DNA of 5,888 nucleotides, from contig JAITAM010000025.1 in assembly GCA_031284085.1 (NCBI GenBank), forward strand, positions 1 through 5,888, in the 5' to 3' direction. Shown here piece after piece: positions 1 to 5,671 of the stretch. The stretch comes from Spirochaetaceae bacterium. GTDB taxonomy: Bacteria > Spirochaetota > Spirochaetia > Treponematales > Breznakiellaceae. Each line of letters starts with the position of its first letter. Positions within the stretch are counted from its first letter, which is position 1. The notes under the pieces were generated by a model. That model searched no databases. It was not told where the DNA came from and saw only the letters and a list, made by a program, of their open reading frames with translations. Both the position numbers and the translations under genes were made by a program.

Positions 1-2
1 CA

Positions 3-1217
3 GTAACAACTGGCGACATTGAAGCAGCAACCGGTGCAAGCGCCGAGCTGTTCAATGGAAACTTTAGTGGTTCACCAGTAAGCAGTGTTGCTCTTAGCGT
101 AGGTGATAATGATGTGTACATTCTGGTAACGGCGCAAAATACTACCACCAAGCTGTACTACAAAGTAACCATTACAAGAGAGGCTTCAGACAATGCCGAA
201 TTGACCAGTGTGTTGGGAGAAACCATTTCAAGCTTTGGTGGCGGAAACGGTAATGCTACCACCGCTCCTAAAACCGCTACGATTACCTTTGCCGCCGGTT
301 CAGCTGATAAGACACTAACTAACAACGCAACCGACATTGTACAAGCAACTGATGCAACCGTCGAGCTGTACGGCACAGGAGGCTTTGGTGGTTCAACAGC
401 AACCAATGTTAGTATTCCCGCAGGCGAGACTACTCAGGTGTACATTAAGGTAACGGCGCAAGATGGCAACACCGAGCTGCACTACAAAGTCTCCATTGTA
501 TACCCGAAGACCGTAACCGGCTACAGCCTTAAAGTAGGTGAAACGGCAGCAAATAACAATAACACCACCGATGCAACATCCGGTGTAAGCCTCGCTTCTG
601 CTACAGAACTGGACGGGAAAGTTACCCTCAAGCTGGGCGGGACGGTTACCGGCGAGTATATTCTGAAGGCTGTGGGAACTACTGGCAGCGCCACAGTTAC
701 GGCAGGCTCAAAATTTGAAAATACTGCCGGGGACTGGTTAAACGGAGCGGGTACTAAACCGGAAGCAGGCACCTATGGAGCGGTGTACGTAAAGGGACTG
801 GTCGATTGGGCGGATACCAACGCCAAAGTATTGGCTATCAAGCACACAAGCCATGCTATTCGCCTCTATGCCGGCAACAATCCCGATGAGTTCTTGACTT
901 CGAGTCCGGCTAAGCCGTGGATAATCAGTGCCATCAGCACAAAGGTTATCTTTATGCCTTCATCAACAACAGAGTTGCCTGTCAAGTGGAGACTGTATTC
1001 AGCGATACCTAAGGACGACACTTTTGGTATCCTGATTTGGGATGGCGGGGCTAACAGCCTAACGCCCAAGACCGCCACACTTGAGATTCAAGAGTATAAT
1101 GCTTATGCGGGTTCCCCAGGCAGCGAGACCACTAGCACTGCAAAAACTGACGGTTATTCTAAAACAGTCATTGTTGATTACAGCGCTGTAACCTTTGCCA
1201 GTACTGCTACACCATAA
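3..1217 (+). CDS. Surface-type protein with cadherin-like beta-sandwich repeats (5' end outside the window)
   Basis: The reading frame is open from the window edge to a TAA at 1215-1217, giving 404 residues with no N-terminus. The GTG at 114 is internal: the frame continues upstream with residues homologous to the next repeat. Two copies of a repeat are visible. The end of one is at about residues 1-60 and a complete one is at about 62-166, each closing on a pattern like VTAQxxxTxLxYKVxI. This is the hallmark of the cadherin-like beta-sandwich family (Pfam PF12733 type), common in large exported bacterial proteins. The repeats are similar at DNA level too (114-165 against 438-489). Residues 168-404 are rich in Thr, Ser, Gly and Ala, have no cysteine or membrane segment, and I cannot assign them; they look like further beta-rich extracellular domains. 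The role may be adhesion or envelope structure, but this is inferred. A signal peptide, if present, lies outside the window. Confidence 0.85.
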   Translation, partial: VTTGDIEAATGASAELFNGNFSGSPVSSVALSVGDNDVYILVTAQNTTTKLYYKVTITREASDNAELTSVLGETISSFGGGNGNATTAPKTATITFAAGSADKTLTNNATDIVQATDATVELYGTGGFGGSTATNVSIPAGETTQVYIKVTAQDGNTELHYKVSIVYPKTVTGYSLKVGETAANNNNTTDATSGVSLASATELDGKVTLKLGGTVTGEYILKAVGTTGSATVTAGSKFENTAGDWLNGAGTKPEAGTYGAVYVKGLVDWADTNAKVLAIKHTSHAIRLYAGNNPDEFLTSSPAKPWIISAISTKVIFMPSSTTELPVKWRLYSAIPKDDTFGILIWDGGANSLTPKTATLEIQEYNAYAGSPGSETTSTAKTDGYSKTVIVDYSAVTFASTATP

Positions 1218-1235
1218 CCCTTTTGACGATTGCAT

Positions 1236-1250
1236 GACACGATGAGTGTC
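1236..1250 (+). other. Small hairpin after the surface-protein gene
   Basis: GACAC, loop GATGA, GTGTC: a perfect 5-bp stem 18 bases after the stop codon. It directly abuts the larger hairpin at 1251-1273, so the two could stack in the 3' end of the transcript. No T-run follows it. It may help protect or end the upstream message, but the stem is short enough to arise by chance. Confidence 0.35.
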
Positions 1251-1278
1251 GGGGGAGCCATTCCGGCTCCTCCTGTTT
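1251..1278 (+). terminator. Candidate transcription terminator of the surface-protein gene
   Basis: GGGGGAGCC (1251-1259), loop ATTCC, GGCTCCTCC (1265-1273) pair over 9 bp with one G-T wobble, followed by TGTTT. The position, 33 bases past the stop codon, and the GC-rich stem fit an intrinsic terminator. The T-run is short and interrupted by G, so termination may be partial. This hairpin is also the left part of the dispersed module at 1251-1309. Confidence 0.5.
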
Positions 1279-1309
1279 AGAGGGTTGTTAAGCTAAGAGG
1301 AATGGGCTT
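1251..1309 (+). repeat. Dispersed hairpin-core module, copy 1
   Basis: A hairpin (1251-1273) followed by TGTTTAGAGGGTTGTTAA and a purine-rich stretch ending GGAATGGGCTT. Positions 1266-1309 match 1444-1487 at 42 of 44 bases; the differences are AA against GG at 1295-1296. The order hairpin, TGTTT, AGAGG, GTTG, GGCTT matches the modules at 1608, 2223, 2527 and 5591, though this copy and the next form a subtype lacking the TATCGGG and GTACGGC blocks. Confidence 0.7.
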
Positions 1310-1362
1310 TGCGGCAAGCTACATAAGTAAGCACAAGCGCAGTTCGCCCTTGCTGAATTACA

Positions 1363-1409
1363 AAATCATTGTTGATATTAACGGGGGTTGTCGTCAACCC
1401 CCATGATTT
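1363..1409. other. Nested two-part inverted repeat
   Basis: Inner stem GGGGGTTG (1383-1390), loop TCGT, CAACCCCC (1395-1402) is perfect over 8 bp. Directly outside it, ATGATTT (1403-1409) is complementary to AAATCAT (1363-1369), with 13 unpaired bases on the left only. No T-run follows on either strand, so a classical terminator is not supported. It is probably a stable structure in any transcript running through from upstream. Confidence 0.5.
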
Positions 1410-1429
1410 CCTTCATTAGAAGGGTGCAA

Positions 1430-1487
1430 GAGGAGTTTAGAAAGCTCCTCCTGTTTAGAGGGTTGTTAAGCTGGGAGGAATGGGCTT
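1430..1487 (+). repeat. Dispersed hairpin-core module, copy 2
   Basis: A hairpin with left arm GAGGAGTTT (1430-1438) and right arm AAAGCTCCTC (1441-1450) pairs with one bulged base, and is followed by CTGTTTAGAGGGTTGTTAA. The left arm is unlike that of copy 1, yet it still complements the shared right arm CTCCTC. The remaining 44 bases (1444-1487) are a near-exact direct repeat of 1266-1309. Confidence 0.7.
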
Positions 1488-1607
1488 GTGGGGTCCTCAA
1501 AACGAAATAAGAACACCAACCCATTGCGCCTTTCTCTTTTTCACTTTACGGCCGCAAGGCTGTACTGGAAAGCGCCTGAGCCTCAAAGGTTTAACAACCC
1601 TCTAAAC
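1488..1607. other. Non-coding spacer with a tetraloop hairpin and an inverted partial module
   Basis: No gene is seen. A hairpin TACGGCC, GCAA, GGCTGTA lies at 1547-1564: 7 bp with one wobble and a GNRA-type loop. At 1591-1608, TTAACAACCCTCTAAACA is the exact reverse complement of an 18-base block in copies 1 and 2 (1274-1291 and 1452-1469), so a fragment of the module lies inverted against copy 3. Confidence 0.5.
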
Positions 1608-1669
1608 ACGGCCACAGGCCGTTCCTAAGGTTGTTGTATCGGGAGTGGAGTACGGCTTTTTGCCTGATA
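1608..1669 (+). repeat. Dispersed hairpin-core module, copy 3 (full)
   Basis: Stem-loop ACGGCC-ACA-GGCCGT (1608-1622), then AAGGTTGTTGTATCGGGA, then GTACGGCTTTTTGCCTGATA ending at 1669. TATCGGG (1637-1643) can pair with CCTGATA (1663-1669) with one G-T wobble, enclosing the GGC-TTTTT-GCC inner hairpin. It is followed at once by the 23-bp tandem array. Confidence 0.75.
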
Positions 1670-1707
1670 GAAGCGGGGCAGAGGACACAAGCCAGCGGGA
1701 CATTCCA

Positions 1708-1845
1708 GCGTCCAGAATAAGCTTCACACCTAGTCCAGAATAAGACTCACGTCTAGCCCAGAATAAGACCCACATCCAGCCTAGAATAAGCTTCACACCT
1801 AGTCCAGAATAAGACCCACGTCTAGTCTAGAATAAGACTCAGCAG
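1708..1845 (+). repeat. Tandem array, 23-bp unit, six copies
   Basis: Six units of exactly 23 bases start at 1708, 1731, 1754, 1777, 1800 and 1823, each containing a block close to CCAGAATAAG or CTAGAATAAG. Units 1 and 4 end in CTTCACACC, the others mostly in GACYCACRTC, so there are unit subtypes. The period is not a multiple of three and no frame is maintained. The AGAATAAG block resembles AGAATCAG in the 24-bp array at 2281, so the two units may be distantly related (tentative). Confidence 0.85.
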
Positions 1846-1884
1846 ACCGGAGAATACAAGGTTGCAGTAAAGGATTTCGAGAAG

Positions 1885-1916
1885 CCCTGTCTGCCCATCT
1901 CATTGGGCAGACAGGG
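1885..1916. other. Perfect 13-bp hairpin between two tandem arrays
   Basis: CCCTGTCTGCCCA (1885-1897), loop TCTCAT, TGGGCAGACAGGG (1904-1916). It is the strongest simple hairpin in the window. The right arm runs straight into the first unit of the 24-bp array at 1917. There is no T-run on either side, so I do not call it a terminator. It could be a structured RNA, a protein-binding palindrome or the remnant inverted ends of a small insertion. Confidence 0.6.
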
Positions 1917-2210
1917 GTCAGACCTCTAACCCAGAAACAGGTCAGACCTCCAACCCCAGAAACAGGTCAGACCTCCAACCCAGAAACAGGTCAGACCTCC
2001 AACCCAGAAACAGGTCAGACCTCCGACCAGAAACAAGTCAGACCTCCAACCCAAAATCAGGTCAGACCTCCAACCCAAAATCAGGTCAGACCTCCAACCC
2101 AAAATCAGGTCAGACCTCCAACCCAAATCAGGTCAGACTTCTAACCCAAAATCAGGTCAGACCTCCAACCCAAATCAGGTCAGACTTCTAACCCAAATCA
2201 GGTCAGACCT
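1917..2210 (+). repeat. Tandem array, about 24-bp unit, about 12 copies
   Basis: Units begin GTCAGACCT at 1917, 1941, 1966, 1990, 2014, 2037, 2061, 2085, 2109, 2132, 2156 and 2179, with a partial unit at 2202. Lengths are 24, 25, 24, 24, 23, 24, 24, 24, 23, 24, 23 and 23, so small indels break any reading frame and the array is not coding. The first five units carry CAGAAACA and the later ones CCAAATCA or CCAAAATCA, showing local spread of variants. Most units contain the near-palindrome AGGTC-A-GACCT at the unit junction. Confidence 0.9.
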
Positions 2211-2222
2211 AGACTGCTTCTT

Positions 2223-2281
2223 TCAGGCAAAAAGCCGTACACTTTTCCCGATACAACAACCTTTGAAACAGCCTGTGGCTG
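2223..2281 (-). repeat. Dispersed hairpin-core module, copy 4 (full, inverted)
   Basis: On the minus strand: stem-loop CAGCC-ACA-GGCTG (2281-2269), then TGTTTCAAAGG, TTGTTGTATCGGGA and GTACGGCTTTTTGCCTGA ending at 2223. It matches copy 5 at 44 of 48 bases over the core (2223-2270 against 2527-2574). It has 24-bp units on both sides. On the hairpin side the junction reads GGCTGAGACCTC on the plus strand, the same as at copy 6 read in reverse. Confidence 0.75.
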
Positions 2282-2365
2282 AGACCTCTAACCCAGAATC
2301 AGGTCAGACCTCAGACCCAAAATCAGGTCAGACCTCAGACCCAAAATCAGGTCAGACCTCAGACC
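2281..2365 (+). repeat. Short tandem array, 24-bp unit, about 3.5 copies
   Basis: The array has the same family of units as at 1917, but with AGACCC in place of AACCC in the later units. Full units begin at 2303 and 2327, with partial units at each end. Units here are exactly 24 bases, so a reading frame happens to stay open through them. The array abuts the hairpin of copy 4 directly. Confidence 0.85.
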
Positions 2366-2380
2366 GCAGCCAGCTCCTAA

Positions 2381-2529
2381 TGGCCTACCAAAACATTTTC
2401 ATGGCCTGCCAAAACATTTTCATGGCCTGCCAAAACATTTTCATGGCCTGCCAAAATGTTTTCATGGCCTGCCAAAATGTTTTCATGGCCTGCCAAAATG
2501 TTTTCATGGCCTGCCATAACATCTTCTCA
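2381..2529 (+). repeat. Tandem array, 21-bp unit, seven copies
   Basis: Units start at 2381, 2402, 2423, 2444, 2465, 2486 and 2507; the first six are 21 bases and the last is a diverged 23. Each has TGGCCTGCCA followed by a 10-base AT-rich core and TCA. The core is AAAACATTTT in units 1-3 and AAAATGTTTT in units 4-6, and these two are exact reverse complements. The array runs into the end of module copy 5. Confidence 0.9.
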
Positions 2530-2584
2530 GGCAAAAAGCCGTACTCTATTCCCGACACAAGAACCTTTGAAACACGCTGGCGTG
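2527..2584 (-). repeat. Dispersed hairpin-core module, copy 5 (full, inverted)
   Basis: On the minus strand: stem-loop CACGC-CA-GCGTG (2584-2573), then TGTTTCAAAGG, TTCTTGTGTCGGGA and GTACGGCTTTTTGCCTGA. The hairpin arms differ from those of copies 3, 4 and 6 yet pair perfectly. It lies just upstream of the smc promoter region and points away from smc, with the 21-bp array downstream of it in its own orientation. Confidence 0.75.
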
Positions 2585-2609
2585 CTTTGAAATAGGCCGC
2601 GCCTGTGCC

Positions 2610-2639
2610 TTACATAATATGCTCTTGGCGTGCTATAGT
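2610..2639 (+). promoter_or_regulatory. Candidate smc promoter (extended -10)
   Basis: TATAGT at 2634-2639 is preceded by TGC, giving an extended -10 pattern TGnTATAGT. A weak -35 candidate TTACAT lies at 2610-2615 with an 18-base spacer. The -10 ends 26 bases before the GTG start, which leaves a short leader. With over 1.4 kb since the last gene, smc needs its own promoter. The call rests on pattern only. Confidence 0.5.
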
Positions 2640-2651
2640 ACCGCTATCTTT

Positions 2652-2657
2652 GAGGTG
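2652..2657 (+). promoter_or_regulatory. Ribosome binding site of smc
   Basis: GAGGTG lies 8 bases before the GTG at 2666. An in-frame TGA at 2651-2653 excludes any longer start, so this site together with the stop fixes the GTG as the start codon. Confidence 0.8.
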
Positions 2658-2665
2658 TAAAGACA

Positions 2666-5539
2666 GTGTTTCTGAAAAGTATTGATATATTCGGTTTTAA
2701 GTCTTTTGCTGATCCAACTCGTGTTGAATTCGCCGAGGGGATCACCGCATTGCTTGGGCCTAACGGCTGCGGCAAGTCCAATGTAGTCGATGCAATCAAA
2801 TGGGTTCTCGGCGAGCAGGCGTCAAAAGCTATGCGTGCCGAAAAAATGGAGGACGTTATCTTTAACGGCACGGAAAGCCGCAAGCCGCTCGGTAAAGCGG
2901 AGGTCTCTTTGAGTATCTCAAATGCAGCCGCCATCCTCCCCCTTGATACTCCCGTCGTGAAAATTACTCGAAAGCTGAACCGAGATGGTGAAAGCGAATA
3001 CTGTATCAATGACACGCGGGCAAAACTAAAAGAAATTCGTGAGCTGTTCTGGGATACCGGCGTGGGAAAAGCCGCTTATTCGGTAATGGAACAGGGAAAG
3101 ATCGATCAGATCCTTTCGTCAAAGCCGGATGAACGGCGTTATCTGTTTGAAGAAGCTGCTGGAATCACCAAATTCAAGGCGCAAAGCGCGGAGGCAGAGC
3201 GCAAGCTTGCCAAAACAGAAGAAAATGTCCTGAAAATTGAGCTGATTTTAACTGAGGTAAAGCATTCGTGCGATAGTCTTAAAACCCAAGCCGATAAGAC
3301 GCTTAAATACCGGTCCTTCCGCGACTTGGTCTTCAACCTTGAGATAGATATACAACTTTTGAGGCTTAAACAATTCCAGCAAGAGCGGGATGCACGAACT
3401 GAAAAGCTAAACAATCTCACCGCCGAGCGTGATAAGGTCCGTGCCGAAATAGAAAAGCAAAAGCTAAGCCTTGATGAAAATAAAGAAACAATGAGCAGCC
3501 TTGAAAACGAGCTGCTTGAATATCAAAAGACCATTGTCCGGCTTGCGGCGGACAAAAATGCTTTGGACAAAGAGATTAAAATACTAAACGGGCAGCGTAA
3601 AGAGTACAAAGCTAAAATTGAGCAAAACGAAGGACGTGAGCGGGTAATAGAGTCGAAAATTGAAGATTTGACCTCTGATCTTGATGAGCAAGACGGCGTA
3701 CTGCACAGTTTAAGGAAGAAAGTACTTGATGTTGTCGATAGTATTGCCACGGTTGAAGAGCAGATGCAGCAGGTAGCCGCTCAGATACACGATAATGATG
3801 GCGGCATACGCCGTGCGGAGGAAGAGATTCGGAGTTTTGAGCGCGAGCGGCTGCACTACGAAAAAGAGCTGGAAACAATTACCGACTCGATTGTAGCGGC
3901 TTTGGACGCCGGCCTAAAACAGGCGGGCTTTAACGGCGGCGCCGAGCAAAAAGCCTGCGGGGATAAGCTAGTTGAGCTGCTCTCTCAGCTTAAAATACAG
4001 GTTTCAGGACGTGGGCGGCTTCTGCTCGATCTTGTTGCGGCAGCGGATAGAGAGGAGTTTTCCCCTTTGGACGTAAAAAAAATTGCCCAAAAGCTCTCTC
4101 TTTCTTTGGCTGAGGCGGTTAAAATAAGCGGCGAGGCTTTGGAACTGTTCAAAGAGTACCAAAAGACAGCGCCCGCCTTTCTTGATGATTTTCTTGCACC
4201 CGGCGGTATCATTACTAAAAAACGTTCGCTAGACGCCGCAATCAGAGCGTCAAAAGATGCGATAGAGCAAAGGCGGGAATCTATCGCCGCCTTGCGCGCC
4301 GAAACTGAGAAGCATCAAACGGCGATCAACGAACAACGCGCCGCTATGGAGGAATTGCGTGTTGTGCGTATGCAGATGGCAACTCAATCGCAGGCGGCGG
4401 AGGAGGCGGCGCGGCTTATTAAGCGTGAGTTTTCAGGCCAAGAGGCTTTACGCAAACAAGTACAGGATGAACTTGGCACGGATCGCAGGCGTCTTGAAGA
4501 GATAACCGAGCGGATAGAGGAAGGCGAGCAGGAGATAGCCGATATTGAGCAGAAGGGTCGGACGATGAGTTCTCAGTTGGAAGATTTGGAGCAAGCCATA
4601 CAGAGGCAAAGCGCCGCGATAAGCGATACTCAAAACATCATTACCCGCCACAGCGAGAAGCTGAATACCGTTCAAGAAGCTCTTGAAAAGATTCATCTTG
4701 CTTTGGTACAAGCAGAAATGGAGATAAAAAACGTTGCGGACAATTTCAGGGAAAGCCATTCACGCGACATACATGAATTTGAGAGCCGTATTCCTTCTAT
4801 TACGGCCCCGCCGGACGAATTGCGAGAGAAGCTTGCCAACGCCCGCGGCGGCCTTAAAGGTCTTGGCAGCGTTAATTTTATGGCGCCTGAGGAATACACG
4901 CAGGCAAAGGATCGGTACGATTTTCTCTCAAAGCAGCTCGCTGATCTTACTAAAGCCCGTGATGACCTTGAGATCGTTACCCGTGAAATCCGAACTCAAT
5001 CTTCAAAGCTCTTTTTTTCAACCTACAACAAAATCCGCAAGAATTTTCATATCATGTTCCGCCGTCTTTTCGGCGGCGGACGAGCGGAACTGCGCCTCCA
5101 AGACCCGGAACATATTCTTGAATCCGGTATAGAAATCTTTGCCCAACCGCCGGGGAAGAAGCTTGAAAATATTGCTCTGCTTTCAGGCGGTGAGCGCTCC
5201 ATGACGGCGGTTGCCCTGCTTTTTGCCACCTACAAAGTCAAGCCTTCGCCTTTTTGCCTGCTTGATGAGATAGACGCCGCTCTTGACGAGGTAAATGTGC
5301 ATCGTTTTGTCGCCCTGCTTAAAGAGTTCGGGGATACCAGCCAGTTCATTGTCATAACGCACAATAAAAAGACGGTAATCGGCGCCGGCACGCTCATAGG
5401 TGTAACAATGGAAGAGTCAGGCATTACCAAAGTTATCTCGGTCAGGCTGGAGCATGAAGAGGGGCTGCAGGATGACACGCCCTTTCTAAAGGCCGCAGAT
5501 GAAGCGGAAGCGGAAGACGAAGCAACCGCCCCAGAATAA
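2666..5539 (+). CDS. smc: Chromosome segregation ATPase SMC, short spirochaete-type form
   Basis: SMC proteins dimerise, bind DNA with ScpA and ScpB, and use ATP to organise and separate the chromosome. The 957 residues show the full head ATPase: Walker A GPNGCGKSN at 31-39, the conserved Arg57 followed by MEDVIF, Q-loop EQGKI at 142-146, signature LLSGGER at 838-844, Walker B CLLDEID at 864-870, D-loop to Asp874 and switch His899. GLGSVNFMAPEEY (732-744) is the usual C-terminal head entry. Coiled-coil arms cover about 170-405 and 525-700. Typical bacterial SMCs have about 1,150-1,200 residues; here the arms are shorter. The centre (about 406-512) is helical and lacks a recognisable hinge; only APGGIITKK at 511-519 recalls the Gly-rich motif that normally follows the hinge. 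The last 25 residues are an acidic tail. The start is GTG. No scpA or scpB is adjacent, and the gene stands alone between repeat tracts. The identity is secure from the head motifs. Confidence 0.95.
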   Translation: MFLKSIDIFGFKSFADPTRVEFAEGITALLGPNGCGKSNVVDAIKWVLGEQASKAMRAEKMEDVIFNGTESRKPLGKAEVSLSISNAAAILPLDTPVVKITRKLNRDGESEYCINDTRAKLKEIRELFWDTGVGKAAYSVMEQGKIDQILSSKPDERRYLFEEAAGITKFKAQSAEAERKLAKTEENVLKIELILTEVKHSCDSLKTQADKTLKYRSFRDLVFNLEIDIQLLRLKQFQQERDARTEKLNNLTAERDKVRAEIEKQKLSLDENKETMSSLENELLEYQKTIVRLAADKNALDKEIKILNGQRKEYKAKIEQNEGRERVIESKIEDLTSDLDEQDGVLHSLRKKVLDVVDSIATVEEQMQQVAAQIHDNDGGIRRAEEEIRSFERERLHYEKELETITDSIVAALDAGLKQAGFNGGAEQKACGDKLVELLSQLKIQVSGRGRLLLDLVAAADREEFSPLDVKKIAQKLSLSLAEAVKISGEALELFKEYQKTAPAFLDDFLAPGGIITKKRSLDAAIRASKDAIEQRRESIAALRAETEKHQTAINEQRAAMEELRVVRMQMATQSQAAEEAARLIKREFSGQEALRKQVQDELGTDRRRLEEITERIEEGEQEIADIEQKGRTMSSQLEDLEQAIQRQSAAISDTQNIITRHSEKLNTVQEALEKIHLALVQAEMEIKNVADNFRESHSRDIHEFESRIPSITAPPDELREKLANARGGLKGLGSVNFMAPEEYTQAKDRYDFLSKQLADLTKARDDLEIVTREIRTQSSKLFFSTYNKIRKNFHIMFRRLFGGGRAELRLQDPEHILESGIEIFAQPPGKKLENIALLSGGERSMTAVALLFATYKVKPSPFCLLDEIDAALDEVNVHRFVALLKEFGDTSQFIVITHNKKTVIGAGTLIGVTMEESGITKVISVRLEHEEGLQDDTPFLKAADEAEAEDEATAPE

Positions 5540-5559
5540 TCTGTCCCTTTCCTGCCCAT

Positions 5560-5583
5560 GAGGTCTGACCTGTTTCTGGGTCG
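5560..5583 (-). repeat. Single inverted 24-bp unit after smc
   Basis: One unit of the 24-bp family, inverted relative to the arrays at 1917 and 2281, lies 20 bases after the smc stop codon. It reads GAGGTCTGACCTG then TTTCTGGGTCG. It joins the hairpin of module copy 6 through GAGGTCTCAGCC, the mirror of the junction at copy 4. Confidence 0.8.
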
Positions 5584-5590
5584 GAGGTCT

Positions 5591-5607
5591 CAGCCGCAGG
5601 CTGTTTT
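5591..5607 (+). terminator. Candidate smc terminator within module copy 6
   Basis: CAGCC-GCA-GGCTG followed by TTTT, 51 bases past the smc stop codon. The 5-bp stem is short for an intrinsic terminator, so it may act weakly. It is the first hairpin with a T-run downstream of smc. Confidence 0.35.
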
Positions 5608-5651
5608 AGAGGTTGCTGTATCGGGAGAGGTGTACGGCTTTTGGCCTGATA
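5591..5651 (+). repeat. Dispersed hairpin-core module, copy 6 (full)
   Basis: Stem-loop CAGCC-GCA-GGCTG (5591-5603), TTTTAGAGG, TTGCTGTATCGGGA, then GTACGGCTTTTGGCCTGATA. TATCGGG (5619-5625) can pair with CCTGATA (5645-5651). The core matches copy 5 at 38 of 48 bases. A further small hairpin, CAGGC-ACG-GCCTG, follows at 5653-5665 before a degenerate 21-bp array. Confidence 0.75.
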
Positions 5652-5671
5652 GCAGGCACGGCCTGTTCTTG

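Noticed and set aside
114..116. GTG as the start of the first gene
   Set aside because: The frame is open upstream to the window edge and encodes residues matching the internal repeat, so the GTG codes for valine inside the protein.
1385..1402. Intrinsic terminator from the GGGGGTTG/CAACCCCC stem
   Set aside because: No T-run follows on either strand, so only a stable hairpin can be claimed.
1602..1796. Minus-strand protein of 64 residues
   Set aside because: It covers module copy 3 and the 23-bp array; the period breaks the frame and nothing resembles a known protein.
1926..2126. Minus-strand repeat protein of 66 residues
   Set aside because: It lies wholly inside the 24-bp array, whose 23- and 25-base units shift the frame, and it has no ribosome binding site.
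1708..2529. CRISPR array
   Set aside because: The units abut one another with no unique spacers between them, and no cas gene is present; these are plain tandem repeats.
2644..3015. Minus-strand protein of 123 residues
   Set aside because: It is antisense to the smc start, including the Walker A region, and shows no start signals or recognisable motifs.
4734..5132. Plus-strand protein of 132 residues in another frame
   Set aside because: It lies entirely within the SMC head-coding region, whose conserved motifs prove the smc frame.
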